Below the pieces are notes generated by a model that worked only from the letters and a program-made list of their open reading frames with translations, was not told the origin of the DNA and searched no databases. A program made the translations under genes and the position numbers. Positions 8,645 through 17,480 of a DNA stretch of 64,000 bases are shown here, in pieces. Every line of letters starts with the position of its first letter. The first letter of the stretch is position 1. Source of the stretch: Mesobacillus persicus (GTDB taxonomy: Bacteria > Bacillota > Bacilli > Bacillales > Cytobacillaceae); contig NZ_FOBW01000001.1 in assembly GCF_900109925.1 (NCBI RefSeq), positions 1 through 64,000 of the forward strand, in the 5' to 3' direction.

Positions 8645-9238
8645 ATGAAATTATATACAAGAACAGGGGATAAAGGAAAAACGAGCTTGATTGGGGGCCG
8701 AGTCGATAAGGATGATGTCCGTGTTGAGGCCTATGGAACAGTGGATGAAGTGAATTGCTTTGTTGGCCAGGCCGTGACACAGTTGAACTCGGATATTTTT
8801 CAAGATGTGTTAGCAGACCTTGAAAAAATTCAACATGAGCTTTTTGATTGCGGTGGGGATTTGGCCAATGTATCGAGTAAGCGTGAACTAAAACTGACAA
8901 CAGAATCAATTGACTATCTTGAAAAACGGATTGATGAATTGATTGTCGAAGCTCCTGAACTTGAACGGTTTATTTTACCTGGCGGTGCTCCAGCAGCTGC
9001 ATCCATTCATATTGCAAGAACAGTCACACGAAGAGCTGAGAGATTAGTTGTTACATTAAGTAAGACAGATAGTGAAGTTCCTGAAACAGCGCTCAAGTAC
9101 TTAAATCGGTTATCTGATTACTTTTTTGCTTTAGCAAGGGTGATTAATTTTAGGTTGAATCAGAAGGATGTAGAGTATGTCCGTAGTGCGAAGGTTTTTC
9201 GTGATGGAAAGCGGAAGGAAGAAAAACAAGGTGAGTAA
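8645..9238 (+). CDS. PduO-type cob(I)alamin adenosyltransferase
   Basis: A 197-residue ATP:corrinoid adenosyltransferase of the PduO family (YvqK in B. subtilis). It shows the N-terminal ATP-binding signature LYTRTGDKGKTSLIGG, then AYGTVDEVNCFVG, and the C-terminal VTRRAERLV and LNRLSDYFFALAR. It adds the 5'-deoxyadenosyl ligand, which the downstream steps need. The ATG has AAAAGGGGAG upstream, and a 42-nt gap separates it from the previous gene, the longest spacing in the operon. Confidence 0.95.
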   Translation: MKLYTRTGDKGKTSLIGGRVDKDDVRVEAYGTVDEVNCFVGQAVTQLNSDIFQDVLADLEKIQHELFDCGGDLANVSSKRELKLTTESIDYLEKRIDELIVEAPELERFILPGGAPAAASIHIARTVTRRAERLVVTLSKTDSEVPETALKYLNRLSDYFFALARVINFRLNQKDVEYVRSAKVFRDGKRKEEKQGE

Positions 9239-9722
9239 AAAAATCACACTGACTTCCCTTCTTATCGCGCTAACGGTGGTCGGAGCAACAATCAAGGTTC
9301 CAGCCATTATTGGGAGCGTGGCTTTCGATTCGTTTCCCGCTCTCCTTGCCGCTGCACTGTTGGGTGGCCCTGCTGGTGCTGTCGTGGCTGGTATGGGTCA
9401 TTTGCTCTCCGCTTTGATGGGAGGTTTCCCCCTTGGTGCACTTCATGGACTGGTTGCTATTGAAATGGCCTTGCTCGCTTTTATCTTTTCGTTTTTTTAC
9501 AGCTCAGGGAGAAGTTGGGTTGCAGCGATTCTTTTTGTATTAGGTAACACCTTTGCTGCCCCGCTTCCCTTTTTGTTTATAATGGGAGAAGCCTTTTACT
9601 TAGCGTTACTACCAAGTCTTTTTGTGGGTTCCTTATTAAACATGGCTATTGCTTTGGTGGCAATTCCTAGGTTAATAAGTATTCTTGGGCCGAGACTTTC
9701 AGAAGGTAAGGTTAACTTATGA
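9204..9722 (+). CDS. cblT: ECF transporter substrate-binding component CblT (alpha-ribazole uptake)
   Basis: A hydrophobic protein of about 172 residues with roughly five membrane segments, in the ECF S-component family. TSLLIALTVVGATIKVPA at the start and the Gly/Ala-rich AALLGGPAGAVVAGMGHLLSALMGG are typical. Its pairing with the kinase gene cblS matches the CblT-CblS alpha-ribazole salvage system known from Listeria and Geobacillus. The energising EcfA/EcfT genes are not in the window. The start is uncertain: ATG 9204 has GAAGG 9 nt ahead, while GTG 9231 has GGAAGGA 12 nt ahead. It overlaps the adenosyltransferase gene. Confidence 0.85.
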   Translation: MESGRKKNKVSKKITLTSLLIALTVVGATIKVPAIIGSVAFDSFPALLAAALLGGPAGAVVAGMGHLLSALMGGFPLGALHGLVAIEMALLAFIFSFFYSSGRSWVAAILFVLGNTFAAPLPFLFIMGEAFYLALLPSLFVGSLLNMAIALVAIPRLISILGPRLSEGKVNL

Positions 9723-10450
9723 GGGATGTTTTGTTTATTCCATTTAATCAGGAAGAAGAACTTGTCATCGCTAGTGACAACAGTGGCGCCATCGGGATGA
9801 AAGTAGACGACGAAGTCAAGGTCCCATACGAAACGGTTGCCTATTTCTCGTTTCGGGTGGCGGCAATGGAGTGTATCTCAGCAGGAGGGGAACCATTTGC
9901 TGTAACACTACAAAACTTTTGTGGAGAATTGGCATGGGAACACCTGAGGGCCGGAATTGAAGAAGGCCTAGAAGAGCTGGGACTAGCCGAAGTAGAAATT
10001 ACGGGTAGCACAGAAAGTAATTTTAGCTTAAAACAGTCTGCGATTGGTGTAACAATCCTTGGAAAAAAGAAAATAAGCAAGCTAGACAAACAACTTAATT
10101 ATTCACCTCAATTAGAAATAGCCGTCATTGGCTCACCGCTAGTGGGCAATGAGGTGATTGAAAAGGGGGCGGAAGTTGTCCCATTATCGACGTTTTATGA
10201 GATCAACTCTCTAGAGAACGTCAGCACTTTACCCGTAGGTTCAAAAGGAATCCTGTTTGAACTCAATCAATTGTTTAGCAATCTGAAATTTTCCGAGACT
10301 GATATAAACTCGAACATAGACCTTATGAAATCATCGGGACCATCAACGTGTTTTATCGTTGTTTATCCTATTGAAAAACAGGATGAAATTGAAGGGATAG
10401 CAGGCACTTTATTACATAAAGTTGTAGGAAGGAGGAGCTCTCATGCTTAA
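9719..10450 (+). CDS. cblS: Alpha-ribazole kinase CblS
   Basis: A 243-residue protein of the AIR-synthase-related (PurM-like) kinase type, with N-terminal ASDNSGAIGMKVDDEVKV and AAMECISAGGEPFAVTLQNF. In Listeria, CblS phosphorylates imported alpha-ribazole to give the nucleotide used by CobS, bypassing CobT. The gene overlaps cblT by 4 nt (ATGA) and the last phosphatase gene by 8 nt, and no cobT is visible, which supports dependence on external alpha-ribazole. Confidence 0.88.
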   Translation: MRDVLFIPFNQEEELVIASDNSGAIGMKVDDEVKVPYETVAYFSFRVAAMECISAGGEPFAVTLQNFCGELAWEHLRAGIEEGLEELGLAEVEITGSTESNFSLKQSAIGVTILGKKKISKLDKQLNYSPQLEIAVIGSPLVGNEVIEKGAEVVPLSTFYEINSLENVSTLPVGSKGILFELNQLFSNLKFSETDINSNIDLMKSSGPSTCFIVVYPIEKQDEIEGIAGTLLHKVVGRRSSHA

Positions 10451-11051
10451 GGTATATGTAGTCCGTCACGGTGAAACGGAGTGGAATGCAGAGAAACGAA
10501 CCCAAGGACGGTTGGATTCAAAGCTAACCGAAAAAGGGAAGAGAGATGCCAATTTATTAGGGGAGCGCTTAAAGGGGGTCAACTTTACTCGGATATTCAG
10601 CTCGCCAAGTAACAGGACCATGGAAACAGCAAAACGTGTAAAGGGTACGAGGTCAACTCCAATTGAGACGGATGAAAGATTATATGAAATCGATTTAGGA
10701 GCCTGGCAAGGAAAAACAGAAGAAGAGATAAAAACACAGTATCCGGAGCAGTTTCATTTTTATTGGAATGAGCCACAGCGGTTTGAAAATATACTCGGAG
10801 AAAATTTCTTGGACGTTAAAAAAAGAATTGAGAAATTTTTTAATGAACTTGAGAGAGAGACCCCTACTGGCAATTTACTCGTGATCACCCATGGAGTAGT
10901 TATTAAGTCTTTGTACAGCCTCTGTAGAAATGCTGATGTGGAAAAAATATGGGACCCGCCCTTTATACACGGGACTAGTTTGACAGTTATAGAGATTCAT
11001 GATGGCGTTAAAAAAATTATGCTTGAAGGATGTATAAGCCATAGCAGCTAG
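10443..11051 (+). CDS. Second histidine phosphatase of the cobalamin operon
   Basis: A 202-residue phosphatase with YVVRHGETEWN at the N-terminus, IFSSPSNRTMETA, IDLGAWQGKTEEEI and the second catalytic His in VITHGVVIKSL. It belongs to the same superfamily as CobC and to the PhpB/PspA-like groups of Bacillus. The ATG has AGGAGG 6-9 nt upstream and overlaps cblS by 8 nt. The operon terminator begins within its stop codon. It may act on alpha-ribazole phosphate while the upstream CobC-like protein acts on cobalamin phosphate, or the reverse. Confidence 0.85.
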   Translation: MLKVYVVRHGETEWNAEKRTQGRLDSKLTEKGKRDANLLGERLKGVNFTRIFSSPSNRTMETAKRVKGTRSTPIETDERLYEIDLGAWQGKTEEEIKTQYPEQFHFYWNEPQRFENILGENFLDVKKRIEKFFNELERETPTGNLLVITHGVVIKSLYSLCRNADVEKIWDPPFIHGTSLTVIEIHDGVKKIMLEGCISHSS

Positions 11052-11077
11052 ACTTGTATTTAGAGTCTAGTTTTTTT
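11048..11077 (+). terminator. Terminator of the cobalamin operon
   Basis: CTAGACT (11048-11054) pairs with AGTCTAG (11064-11070) and is followed by seven T. It overlaps the stop codon of the last phosphatase gene. Confidence 0.9.
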
Positions 11078-11262
11078 ATGTTCGATATGTTGGAGGACTA
11101 GTTCATCAAACTCTAAGCAGGATTTTAAAATCCTAAGTAAATCTCTTAAAAATGATGATATAATACCTTCATGTGATAAAAATACAATATGATTAATATT
11201 CTTATCATTTATATAAATGTTATCCAACAACAAGGAGACTGTTTTTTTAGGAGAGAGGTACA

Positions 11263-13968
11263 ATGGTAATCTTTTACGAGAAGGCGCATTACGGTGGTCC
11301 TGTACGCACTGTTTCAATAGATGAAATGAAATCAATGCTAGATTTGCATTCTTTTCTGCTAGGAATGATTACGCGAGGGGATTCTTTGTCCCAAATTTTA
11401 GAGACATTATCTTTAACACTCGAAGAGCACTTTAAACGGAAAATGCATTGTTCGATTCTGTTAGCAGCAGAGGAAAATAACCTAACCGTTGGCTCAGCTC
11501 CAAATCTTCCAAATGAATTTAGTGAGATGCTTCATCCGGTCAAAATAGGGCCATCTGAGGGTTCATGCGGAACAGCTGTTTATCGAAATGAACCAGTAAT
11601 TACAATAGATATCGAAAAGGACCCTTTATGGGACAATTATCGTGATAGGGTGTCAAAGTTTGGAATCAAGGCTTGCTGGTCCATCCCAATTTCAATTGGT
11701 GATCAAGTAATGGGGAGTTTTGCCGTATATCATACAGAAATTTGTAGGCCGACGGAATATGAATTTGAGATCCTTAAAACCTGTGCAAATTTGGCTGGAT
11801 TCGCGATTGAGCGGGATAAGAGGATTCAGCTGGAAAAGCAGTTGAAAGAAAGTGAACAGCGCTTTAAATCATTATTTGACCATTATCCTGAATCCATCCA
11901 TATGATTTCATTAGAGGGGGATTTTTTAGGATGTAACGATAAAGCCCTTTCAGTGTTCGGGTATGAACCGCAAGAGTTTGCAGGGAAAAAGTTCCACTCT
12001 TTCGTACTTGAAGAAAATAAACAGGTTATAACTGCATTTAATAAAGCAATCGAAGGAAACGTTCATCATTGTCAATGTAAAACCATTCATAAAAACGGAA
12101 ACGCGCTCTTTATTAATCTGACCTTTTTACCGATTCTCGTAAAGGATAGCGTAGTAGGAGTATACGGTATTGCTCGGGATGTTACCTATGAGAAGCTTCT
12201 AGAACAGGAGTTGTCCGTTAGCCATAAGGAAATTGAACATATTCTAAAAAATCACCAAGGAATGATTTTTAAATATAAAAAAGAAAATGGTCAGTTTATT
12301 CATACGTTTGGAGCAGGGCAATTATTTGACCGACTTGGAATGCCTTTAGAAGAATTTACTGGTAAAACATTAGCTGATATTCTACCGGCCGATGAGGTAG
12401 CTCGTAAGATTGTTTATTATGAGAAGGCGTGGAAAGGCTTACAAACAAGCTACGAGGCTAGTGTAAGGGATATAGATTATGTAGCAACTTTACGGCCTAT
12501 CTTTGAAGAAGGGAAAGTCACTGAGGTCATTGTTTCTTGTAGTGATATTACCGAACTGAAAAAAACGCATGATGATCTTAGAAAAACACAGGAACTGATG
12601 GAATCCTTTGTCCATAATACAGGCGATGCGATTGCTACAATGGACATAGAAGGGAAACTAACTTTTGCCAATCAAGCTTATGTGGAAATGTTCGGATATC
12701 CTAAAGGAGAAAATTGCATTCCGAGTATACCGGATAATTATCGCAACGAATATCGGCTCCTTTTAGATACAGTTAAAAATGGTACAAAGGTAAAGGGGCA
12801 TGAGACAGTACGTAAAAGGCTAGATGGGGATATCGTTCCTGTAAGCGTCACATATGCTCCCTTAAAGGATAAAAACGGTTCATTTAATGGGTTTTCCGCT
12901 ATTATTCGCGATATAACTGAGCAGAAACGAATAGAAAAGGAGCTAGAAGAAAACAAGCAACGTTACCAATCGTTATTTTTTTCTAATCCTGATTTAGTTT
13001 ACAGCCTTGATTTGGAAGGCGTCATCACGAATATTAACCCTTCAGTTCAGAGGTTAATCGGGTATTCTCCCGAACAAATCATAGGGGAAAACTTTCGTCT
13101 CTTCGTTAATGATCAATCTCTATGTCATACGGAGGCAAGGTTTAAGGAGACGATGAAAGGGATTCCACAGACCTACGAAACGGGGCTTTTCCATAAGAAC
13201 GGCCAAACTGGTTTCTTTCATATAACAAATCTACCTATTATTGTGAATAATCAAATCGTTGGTGTATACGGGATAGCAAAGGATATTTCTGAGATAAAAA
13301 AAGCGGAAGAATATCTCCGGAAATCAGATCGTTTATCTGCGATTGGTCAGTTAGCCGCGGGAATTGCTCATGAAATACGAAATCCGCTTACTTCCATAAA
13401 AGGTTTCTTGCAGTTCCTACAGGAAAAAAGCCAAAATCAGGAATACTTTGAGATTATGCTCCGTGAAATCGACCGGATTGAATTAATTACAAATGAGTTT
13501 CTTATTCTAGCAAAACCACAAGCCAAAAAATATAGCCAGACATCAATCAAGTCTATCCTGCATGGCTTCCTTCCATTGGTGGAAACACAAGCGAACTTGA
13601 GCAATATTGCGATTAAAACGGAAATCGATGAACTGATTCCTGCCATATATTGTGACCCTAACCAAATTAAACAGGTATTCCTAAATATAATGAAGAATTC
13701 AATTGAATCAATGCCGGAAGGCGGAAAAATTAAGATTAGGGTAATGAAGAAAGACGGCCATATAAAAATATTAATTGAGGATAGCGGCTGTGGCATTCCA
13801 CCTGAGCGATTAAAGCGGATTGGTGAACCGTTTTATAGTACGAAGGAAAAGGGAACAGGTCTTGGGCTGATGATTATTTTTAAAATAATAAAAGAGCATA
13901 AAGGAAGTATTCAGATTAACAGTGAATTGAATGAAGGGACCCAGGTGGAAATCTGTATTCCATACTAA
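11263..13968 (+). CDS. Orphan multi-PAS sensor histidine kinase (sporulation-kinase type)
   Basis: A 901-residue soluble sensor kinase without transmembrane segments. In order: a GAF domain (about residues 25-190), four PAS regions (about 195-310, 320-435, 445-560 and 565-685), a HisKA domain with phospho-acceptor His703 in GIAHEIRNPLTSIKG, and a HATPase domain with N box NIMKNSIESMPEGG, DSGCGIP and GTGLGL. No response regulator lies beside it, as with KinA-KinE of B. subtilis, so Spo0F is a plausible but unproven target. The ATG has AGGAGAGAGG 4 nt upstream. A 211-nt leader separates it from the cobalamin terminator. Confidence 0.92.
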   Translation: MVIFYEKAHYGGPVRTVSIDEMKSMLDLHSFLLGMITRGDSLSQILETLSLTLEEHFKRKMHCSILLAAEENNLTVGSAPNLPNEFSEMLHPVKIGPSEGSCGTAVYRNEPVITIDIEKDPLWDNYRDRVSKFGIKACWSIPISIGDQVMGSFAVYHTEICRPTEYEFEILKTCANLAGFAIERDKRIQLEKQLKESEQRFKSLFDHYPESIHMISLEGDFLGCNDKALSVFGYEPQEFAGKKFHSFVLEENKQVITAFNKAIEGNVHHCQCKTIHKNGNALFINLTFLPILVKDSVVGVYGIARDVTYEKLLEQELSVSHKEIEHILKNHQGMIFKYKKENGQFIHTFGAGQLFDRLGMPLEEFTGKTLADILPADEVARKIVYYEKAWKGLQTSYEASVRDIDYVATLRPIFEEGKVTEVIVSCSDITELKKTHDDLRKTQELMESFVHNTGDAIATMDIEGKLTFANQAYVEMFGYPKGENCIPSIPDNYRNEYRLLLDTVKNGTKVKGHETVRKRLDGDIVPVSVTYAPLKDKNGSFNGFSAIIRDITEQKRIEKELEENKQRYQSLFFSNPDLVYSLDLEGVITNINPSVQRLIGYSPEQIIGENFRLFVNDQSLCHTEARFKETMKGIPQTYETGLFHKNGQTGFFHITNLPIIVNNQIVGVYGIAKDISEIKKAEEYLRKSDRLSAIGQLAAGIAHEIRNPLTSIKGFLQFLQEKSQNQEYFEIMLREIDRIELITNEFLILAKPQAKKYSQTSIKSILHGFLPLVETQANLSNIAIKTEIDELIPAIYCDPNQIKQVFLNIMKNSIESMPEGGKIKIRVMKKDGHIKILIEDSGCGIPPERLKRIGEPFYSTKEKGTGLGLMIIFKIIKEHKGSIQINSELNEGTQVEICIPY

Positions 13969-14127
13969 GTAAAATCTGTTGCCTGCTGCGTCTCGCTAGG
14001 TGAGAGGAGGGGGAAATCTAGATATACTCTTATTTTCCTGTTCGTACCTTATCACTCGTATTAGTCCGCAATTTTTTTATACAGGGAACGATAATTTTAT
14101 TATGTAAACTTATGAACTTGTGAGGGT

Positions 14128-14150
14128 GAAAAAGGGGGGATTCCCCTTTT
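14128..14150. terminator. Hairpin after the lipoprotein gene
   Basis: AAAAGGGG and CCCCTTTT form a symmetrical hairpin between the converging kinase and lipoprotein genes. The T runs on either side are short, so it is a modest bidirectional terminator candidate. Confidence 0.5.
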
Positions 14151-14152
14151 CC

Positions 14153-14734
14153 CTACTCATTCGCTCTACCTCCAAGGGTTACGGTGACACTAACTTTTCC
14201 TTGCTGGTTTTTATTTACTATAACGACGAAATTCCCCGGCTCGTCCCCTCTAAAGCTTTGGCTAGAAACAGTATCCCTTAAAGATTCACTTCGATATTGA
14301 ATAATTTCTTGGTCACTATCTTCATTTATTCTTTTTAATTCCATGGCGTCTGCTGGAATTCTTTCTCGTATATACGAATCCATTTGCTCTTCAGTCAAGG
14401 GATGTCCAGGTTTGTATGCAAACTGGTATTGAACATTTACCGCACGGTGTGTTTCGTACGTAACAATCATGAATTCTCCCTGATACCTGGCAATTTCCAA
14501 ATCCCCATAGTTTTTGCCGTAAGCGTGATCAAACTGATGACGGGTAGCACCAATCCCAACTTCTTCTGAAATCAGAGAGGTGTTTTCAGGCTGATCTTGT
14601 GTTTTTGCGCGTATTTCTTCTCGTGAAGGGTTATTTAGGTCTTCGAGAATGACGATTTTTTCCTCATCGGCATTACAAGCCGTTAAAACGGCGAAAAGGA
14701 TTAACGAAATGGCCAAGAACATCATTCTGTTCAT
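14153..14734 (-). CDS. Putative lipoprotein of unknown function
   Basis: A 193-residue protein with a short hydrophobic signal peptide ending in lipobox LTAC (Cys20), so it is probably anchored outside the membrane. The mature part is charged and contains GATRHQFDHAYGKNYGDLEIARYQGEFMIV in broken form, a mixed alpha/beta stretch that I do not recognise, and a C-terminal beta-rich NFVVIVNKNQQGKVSVTVTLG. It stands alone, divergent from the alarmone hydrolase gene. No function is assigned. Confidence 0.75.
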   Translation of the reverse strand: MNRMMFLAISLILFAVLTACNADEEKIVILEDLNNPSREEIRAKTQDQPENTSLISEEVGIGATRHQFDHAYGKNYGDLEIARYQGEFMIVTYETHRAVNVQYQFAYKPGHPLTEEQMDSYIRERIPADAMELKRINEDSDQEIIQYRSESLRDTVSSQSFRGDEPGNFVVIVNKNQQGKVSVTVTLGGRANE

Positions 14735-14930
14735 TCAACGATCTTCCTTTCTAAATATTGTATTTTTTAGCATTCCCAAAATAAGACTGAGTATGAAAAG
14801 GATATCGAACCTCTTATTCTTGTTTAGACGTATTTTTCTGTCCCTAGTTATATTTCCAAAATGAATTACACAACACACAAAAGTGGTAAAATAAGTGAAA
14901 GAAGCAAATTTCGAGGGGGGATAATCTTAA

Positions 14931-15485
14931 ATGGAACTTATAGAGAAAGCACTTCAAGTTGCGACGCAAGCTCATGATGGACAATATCGTAAAAATACAA
15001 AGATTCCTTATATCATGCACCCAGTAGCTGTAGGGATGATATTGATGAAGGCTGGCTATGAGGATAATTTGGTCGCGGCCGGAATCCTTCATGACACTGT
15101 AGAAGATACCTCTTTAACCTTAAATGAAATTAACCAATGGTTTGGGCCGAAAATAGCTGAAATTGTTGATGGGTGCTCAGAACCCAATAAGTCACTCAGT
15201 TGGGAGCAGAGAAAGGAACACACGATTCAATTTTTAGCATCAGCTCCTGAAGAAATTAGAATTGTAGCATGTGCAGATAAATTACATAATATTCGATCCA
15301 TCTTACATGATTTTGTATTAGAGGGGGATGAAGTCTGGTCTCGCTTTAACCGGGGACGAGAGCATCAAGAATGGTATTATCGAAGCATAGTAAAAAGCCT
15401 TGGGCATAAATCGAAGTTTAAGCTGCTTGATTATTTGAATGCAGATGTGGATCAATTATTCGGCGTAAATCCGGAATTTAGATAA
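14931..15485 (+). CDS. HD-domain small alarmone hydrolase-like protein (MESH1/SpoT hydrolase type)
   Basis: A 184-residue stand-alone HD hydrolase. Motifs are AHDGQYRKNTKIPYIMHP, ILHDTVEDT (HD..ED metal ligands) and ADKLHNIRS, the pattern of the (p)ppGpp pyrophosphohydrolase domain of RelA/SpoT without a synthetase domain. It should remove pyrophosphate from (p)ppGpp or a related nucleotide. CGAGGGGGGAT precedes the ATG. An ADP-ribosylglycohydrolase gene follows after 51 nt in the same direction with no terminator, so the two are probably cotranscribed. Confidence 0.88.
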   Translation: MELIEKALQVATQAHDGQYRKNTKIPYIMHPVAVGMILMKAGYEDNLVAAGILHDTVEDTSLTLNEINQWFGPKIAEIVDGCSEPNKSLSWEQRKEHTIQFLASAPEEIRIVACADKLHNIRSILHDFVLEGDEVWSRFNRGREHQEWYYRSIVKSLGHKSKFKLLDYLNADVDQLFGVNPEFR

Positions 15486-15536
15486 GAGAAGGGGATTTTT
15501 CCCTGGCTCAAATGATGAGAACATACGGAGGATAAT

Positions 15537-16562
15537 ATGCAGAATTTGTATCGAGGTTGTTTAATTGGCGGGGCTATTGGCGATGCACTTGGCTGGCCTG
15601 TAGAATTTATGAGGCTCGAGGAAATCAGAAACAAGTACGGGGAAGAAGGAATTAAGACTCTCGATATCCGTCCCGGTGGTCCTGCTGAAATAACGGATGA
15701 CACGCAAATGACGATGTTTACGGCTGAAGGACTGCTTCGTGCAGAAAATCGGGGGAACAATAAAGGAATTGTCGATGTACCAACGATGGTTTATAAAAGT
15801 TATTTGCGTTGGTTGTCAACACAAGGGATTGAAACGGATGTAGAGAAGGATGGCTGGATTTATCCCATTAATGTTTTACATAATAGAAGGGCCCCTGGTA
15901 ACACTTGTTTGAGTGCGTTGCATAGTGGGACCATTGGACAAGTTTCAACGCCAATCAACGACAGTAAAGGTTGTGGTGGTGTGATGCGGACCGCACCTGT
16001 TGGTTTACTTTATCCTAAGGAAAGAGCCTTTCAACTGGGAAGTGAACTAGCAGCGATTACTCATGGGCACCCTAGTGGATTTCTGTCTGCTGGTGGTCTG
16101 AGTTATATAATTGCAAGCATTCTTGAAACTAGAGATTTACCATTAGCGGTAGAGCGGATGGTGGAGGAATTAGCAAATTGGCCGAATCATGAGGAATGTA
16201 GCACACTGGTAGAAATGGCGCTGAAGCTTGCCTACTCTGATGTAGATGACGAAGAAGCCATTCGGACCTTAGGTGAAGGATGGGTTGGCGAAGAAGCATT
16301 GGCGATTTCGATTTTTTGCTCTCTAAGATATCAAGACGACTTTCAAAAAGCAGTCATAGCCTCTGTAAACCATAATGGCGATAGCGATAGTACGGGAGCA
16401 ATTACTGGTAACATTTTGGGAGCCCTATTAGGGTTAGAGGGGATTCCAGTACAGTGGATAAAAGATGTTGAGCTTAAAGATGAAATCATACAGTTGGCGG
16501 ACGATGTTTTGACTAGATATGAAGAGAGTGAATCCTGGCATAGAAAGTATCCTGGATGGTAA
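15537..16562 (+). CDS. ADP-ribosylglycohydrolase family protein (DraG-like)
   Basis: A 341-residue enzyme with the two metal-binding signatures of the family: GAIGDALGWPVEF with ITDDTQMTMFT at the N-terminus, and HNGDSDSTGAITGNILGA near residue 280. The family hydrolyses ADP-ribose links on proteins, nucleic acids or small molecules; the substrate cannot be read from the sequence. CGGAGGA precedes the ATG by 7 nt. It is the second gene of a pair with the alarmone hydrolase and ends before a hairpin. Confidence 0.9.
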   Translation: MQNLYRGCLIGGAIGDALGWPVEFMRLEEIRNKYGEEGIKTLDIRPGGPAEITDDTQMTMFTAEGLLRAENRGNNKGIVDVPTMVYKSYLRWLSTQGIETDVEKDGWIYPINVLHNRRAPGNTCLSALHSGTIGQVSTPINDSKGCGGVMRTAPVGLLYPKERAFQLGSELAAITHGHPSGFLSAGGLSYIIASILETRDLPLAVERMVEELANWPNHEECSTLVEMALKLAYSDVDDEEAIRTLGEGWVGEEALAISIFCSLRYQDDFQKAVIASVNHNGDSDSTGAITGNILGALLGLEGIPVQWIKDVELKDEIIQLADDVLTRYEESESWHRKYPGW

Positions 16563-16566
16563 GGGG

Positions 16567-16607
16567 AAAATGGCACCCGGAGTCAATTTAGTCTCTAGTG
16601 CCATTTC
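16567..16607. terminator. Hairpin between converging genes
   Basis: AAAATGGCAC (16567-16576) pairs with GTGCCATTT (16599-16607) around a 22-nt loop. It is a plausible terminator for both the glycohydrolase gene and the sspH gene that faces it. Confidence 0.55.
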
Positions 16608-16631
16608 TAATTAGGTGGCTTAAAGCTAGAT

Positions 16632-16811
16632 TTATTCTTCCTTTAAATCATTGATAGGTACTGGCATTGGTTCATCCCGAGTATCTCTGCCCGTGACGGT
16701 TGCCATTTGCGATGAATCATCTACATTCTCAATCCAGACGGGTACTCCGTGATAGTTGACAGGAATTTCTGCTTTGGAAGATAAAATTTGTTTGACACGA
16801 TTCAAGTCCAT
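16632..16811 (-). CDS. sspH: H-type small acid-soluble spore protein
   Basis: A 59-residue protein beginning MDLNRVKQILSSKAEIPVNY and containing GVPVWIENVDDSSQMATV, the pattern of SspH spore proteins, which accumulate in the forespore core. It was found by reading the complement strand: the ATG at 16811 follows AGGTGA, and the TAA is at 16632-16634. Transcription by a forespore sigma factor (F or G) is expected from the family, but I did not pick a definite promoter. A second copy lies at 23904-24080. Confidence 0.92.
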   Translation of the reverse strand: MDLNRVKQILSSKAEIPVNYHGVPVWIENVDDSSQMATVTGRDTRDEPMPVPINDLKEE

Positions 16812-16935
16812 AAATAATCACCTCGAAATTTAGTTTCTTTGGAAGTCAAAGTAAAGCCCTAATATGAAACTAAACATTAGTATTTTCTATTTACCGTAGA
16901 TTATCAGGAGTTTACATGTAAATTTATGTAAAGTG

Positions 16936-16968
16936 GCAGGCACCATCCAATTTCTGGATGGTGCCTGC
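16936..16968. repeat. Palindromic GTGCC repeat, copy 1
   Basis: A 14-bp stem (GCAGGCACCATCCA at 16936-16949 with its complement at 16955-16968) has a 5-nt loop. It lies just after the stop of the ASCH-like gene and shares GGCACCATCCA with the copies at 23855 and 34272. In this position it may act as a terminator for the minus-strand gene. Confidence 0.85.
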
Positions 16969-16973
16969 ATAGG

Positions 16974-17324
16974 TTATTGGGTGATTGGGCTAAATTCGTG
17001 GACCCAGACGACTGTTTCTGGATTCCATGTCATGCCGTGATGGGAGGATAAGACAGCCTTCTTATAGTCTTCTACTGTGCTAAACCCATCTTGAAGAACA
17101 TCTTCATCCGTAAGGCTTCCTAACGTCATAGAGTAGACTCGGTTGATGACAAACTTTTTATTGCTAAGAGTGAATATTTCGCCGACATCGGCATAGCGAC
17201 CATTTCTGCGGACAACGGTTCTAGTGCCATTAATTACATTTTCAATGTCTTGTGGTCTTACGACAAGACGCTCAATTGGACCCGTCTTTGGTGACAACTC
17301 GTTAAGTGTTTTTTGATTATCCAT
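16974..17324 (-). CDS. ASCH/PUA-like domain protein
   Basis: A 116-residue soluble protein. The stretch RPQDIENVINGTRTVVRRNGRYADVGE followed by FVINRVYSMTLGSLTDED and the final VWVHEFSP resembles the ASCH domain, a PUA-like fold thought to bind RNA or nucleotides. The assignment rests on pattern rather than a catalytic motif. It is a single gene divergent from the PH-domain gene, with AAGAGG before its ATG. Function unknown. Confidence 0.65.
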   Translation of the reverse strand: MDNQKTLNELSPKTGPIERLVVRPQDIENVINGTRTVVRRNGRYADVGEIFTLSNKKFVINRVYSMTLGSLTDEDVLQDGFSTVEDYKKAVLSSHHGMTWNPETVVWVHEFSPITQ

Positions 17325-17480
17325 TGAAAAACCTCTTTCTATCTTAATTACCTTTATAATGTAACATAAAAAGAAATTAGATCAGGAAAGTACAAGCGAA
17401 CATTTTATGAACAAACAAGAGGGATACTAATGTGGTAAGTAGAATATAAACAGTAATAAAGATGGGGAAGGTGGATGTAA

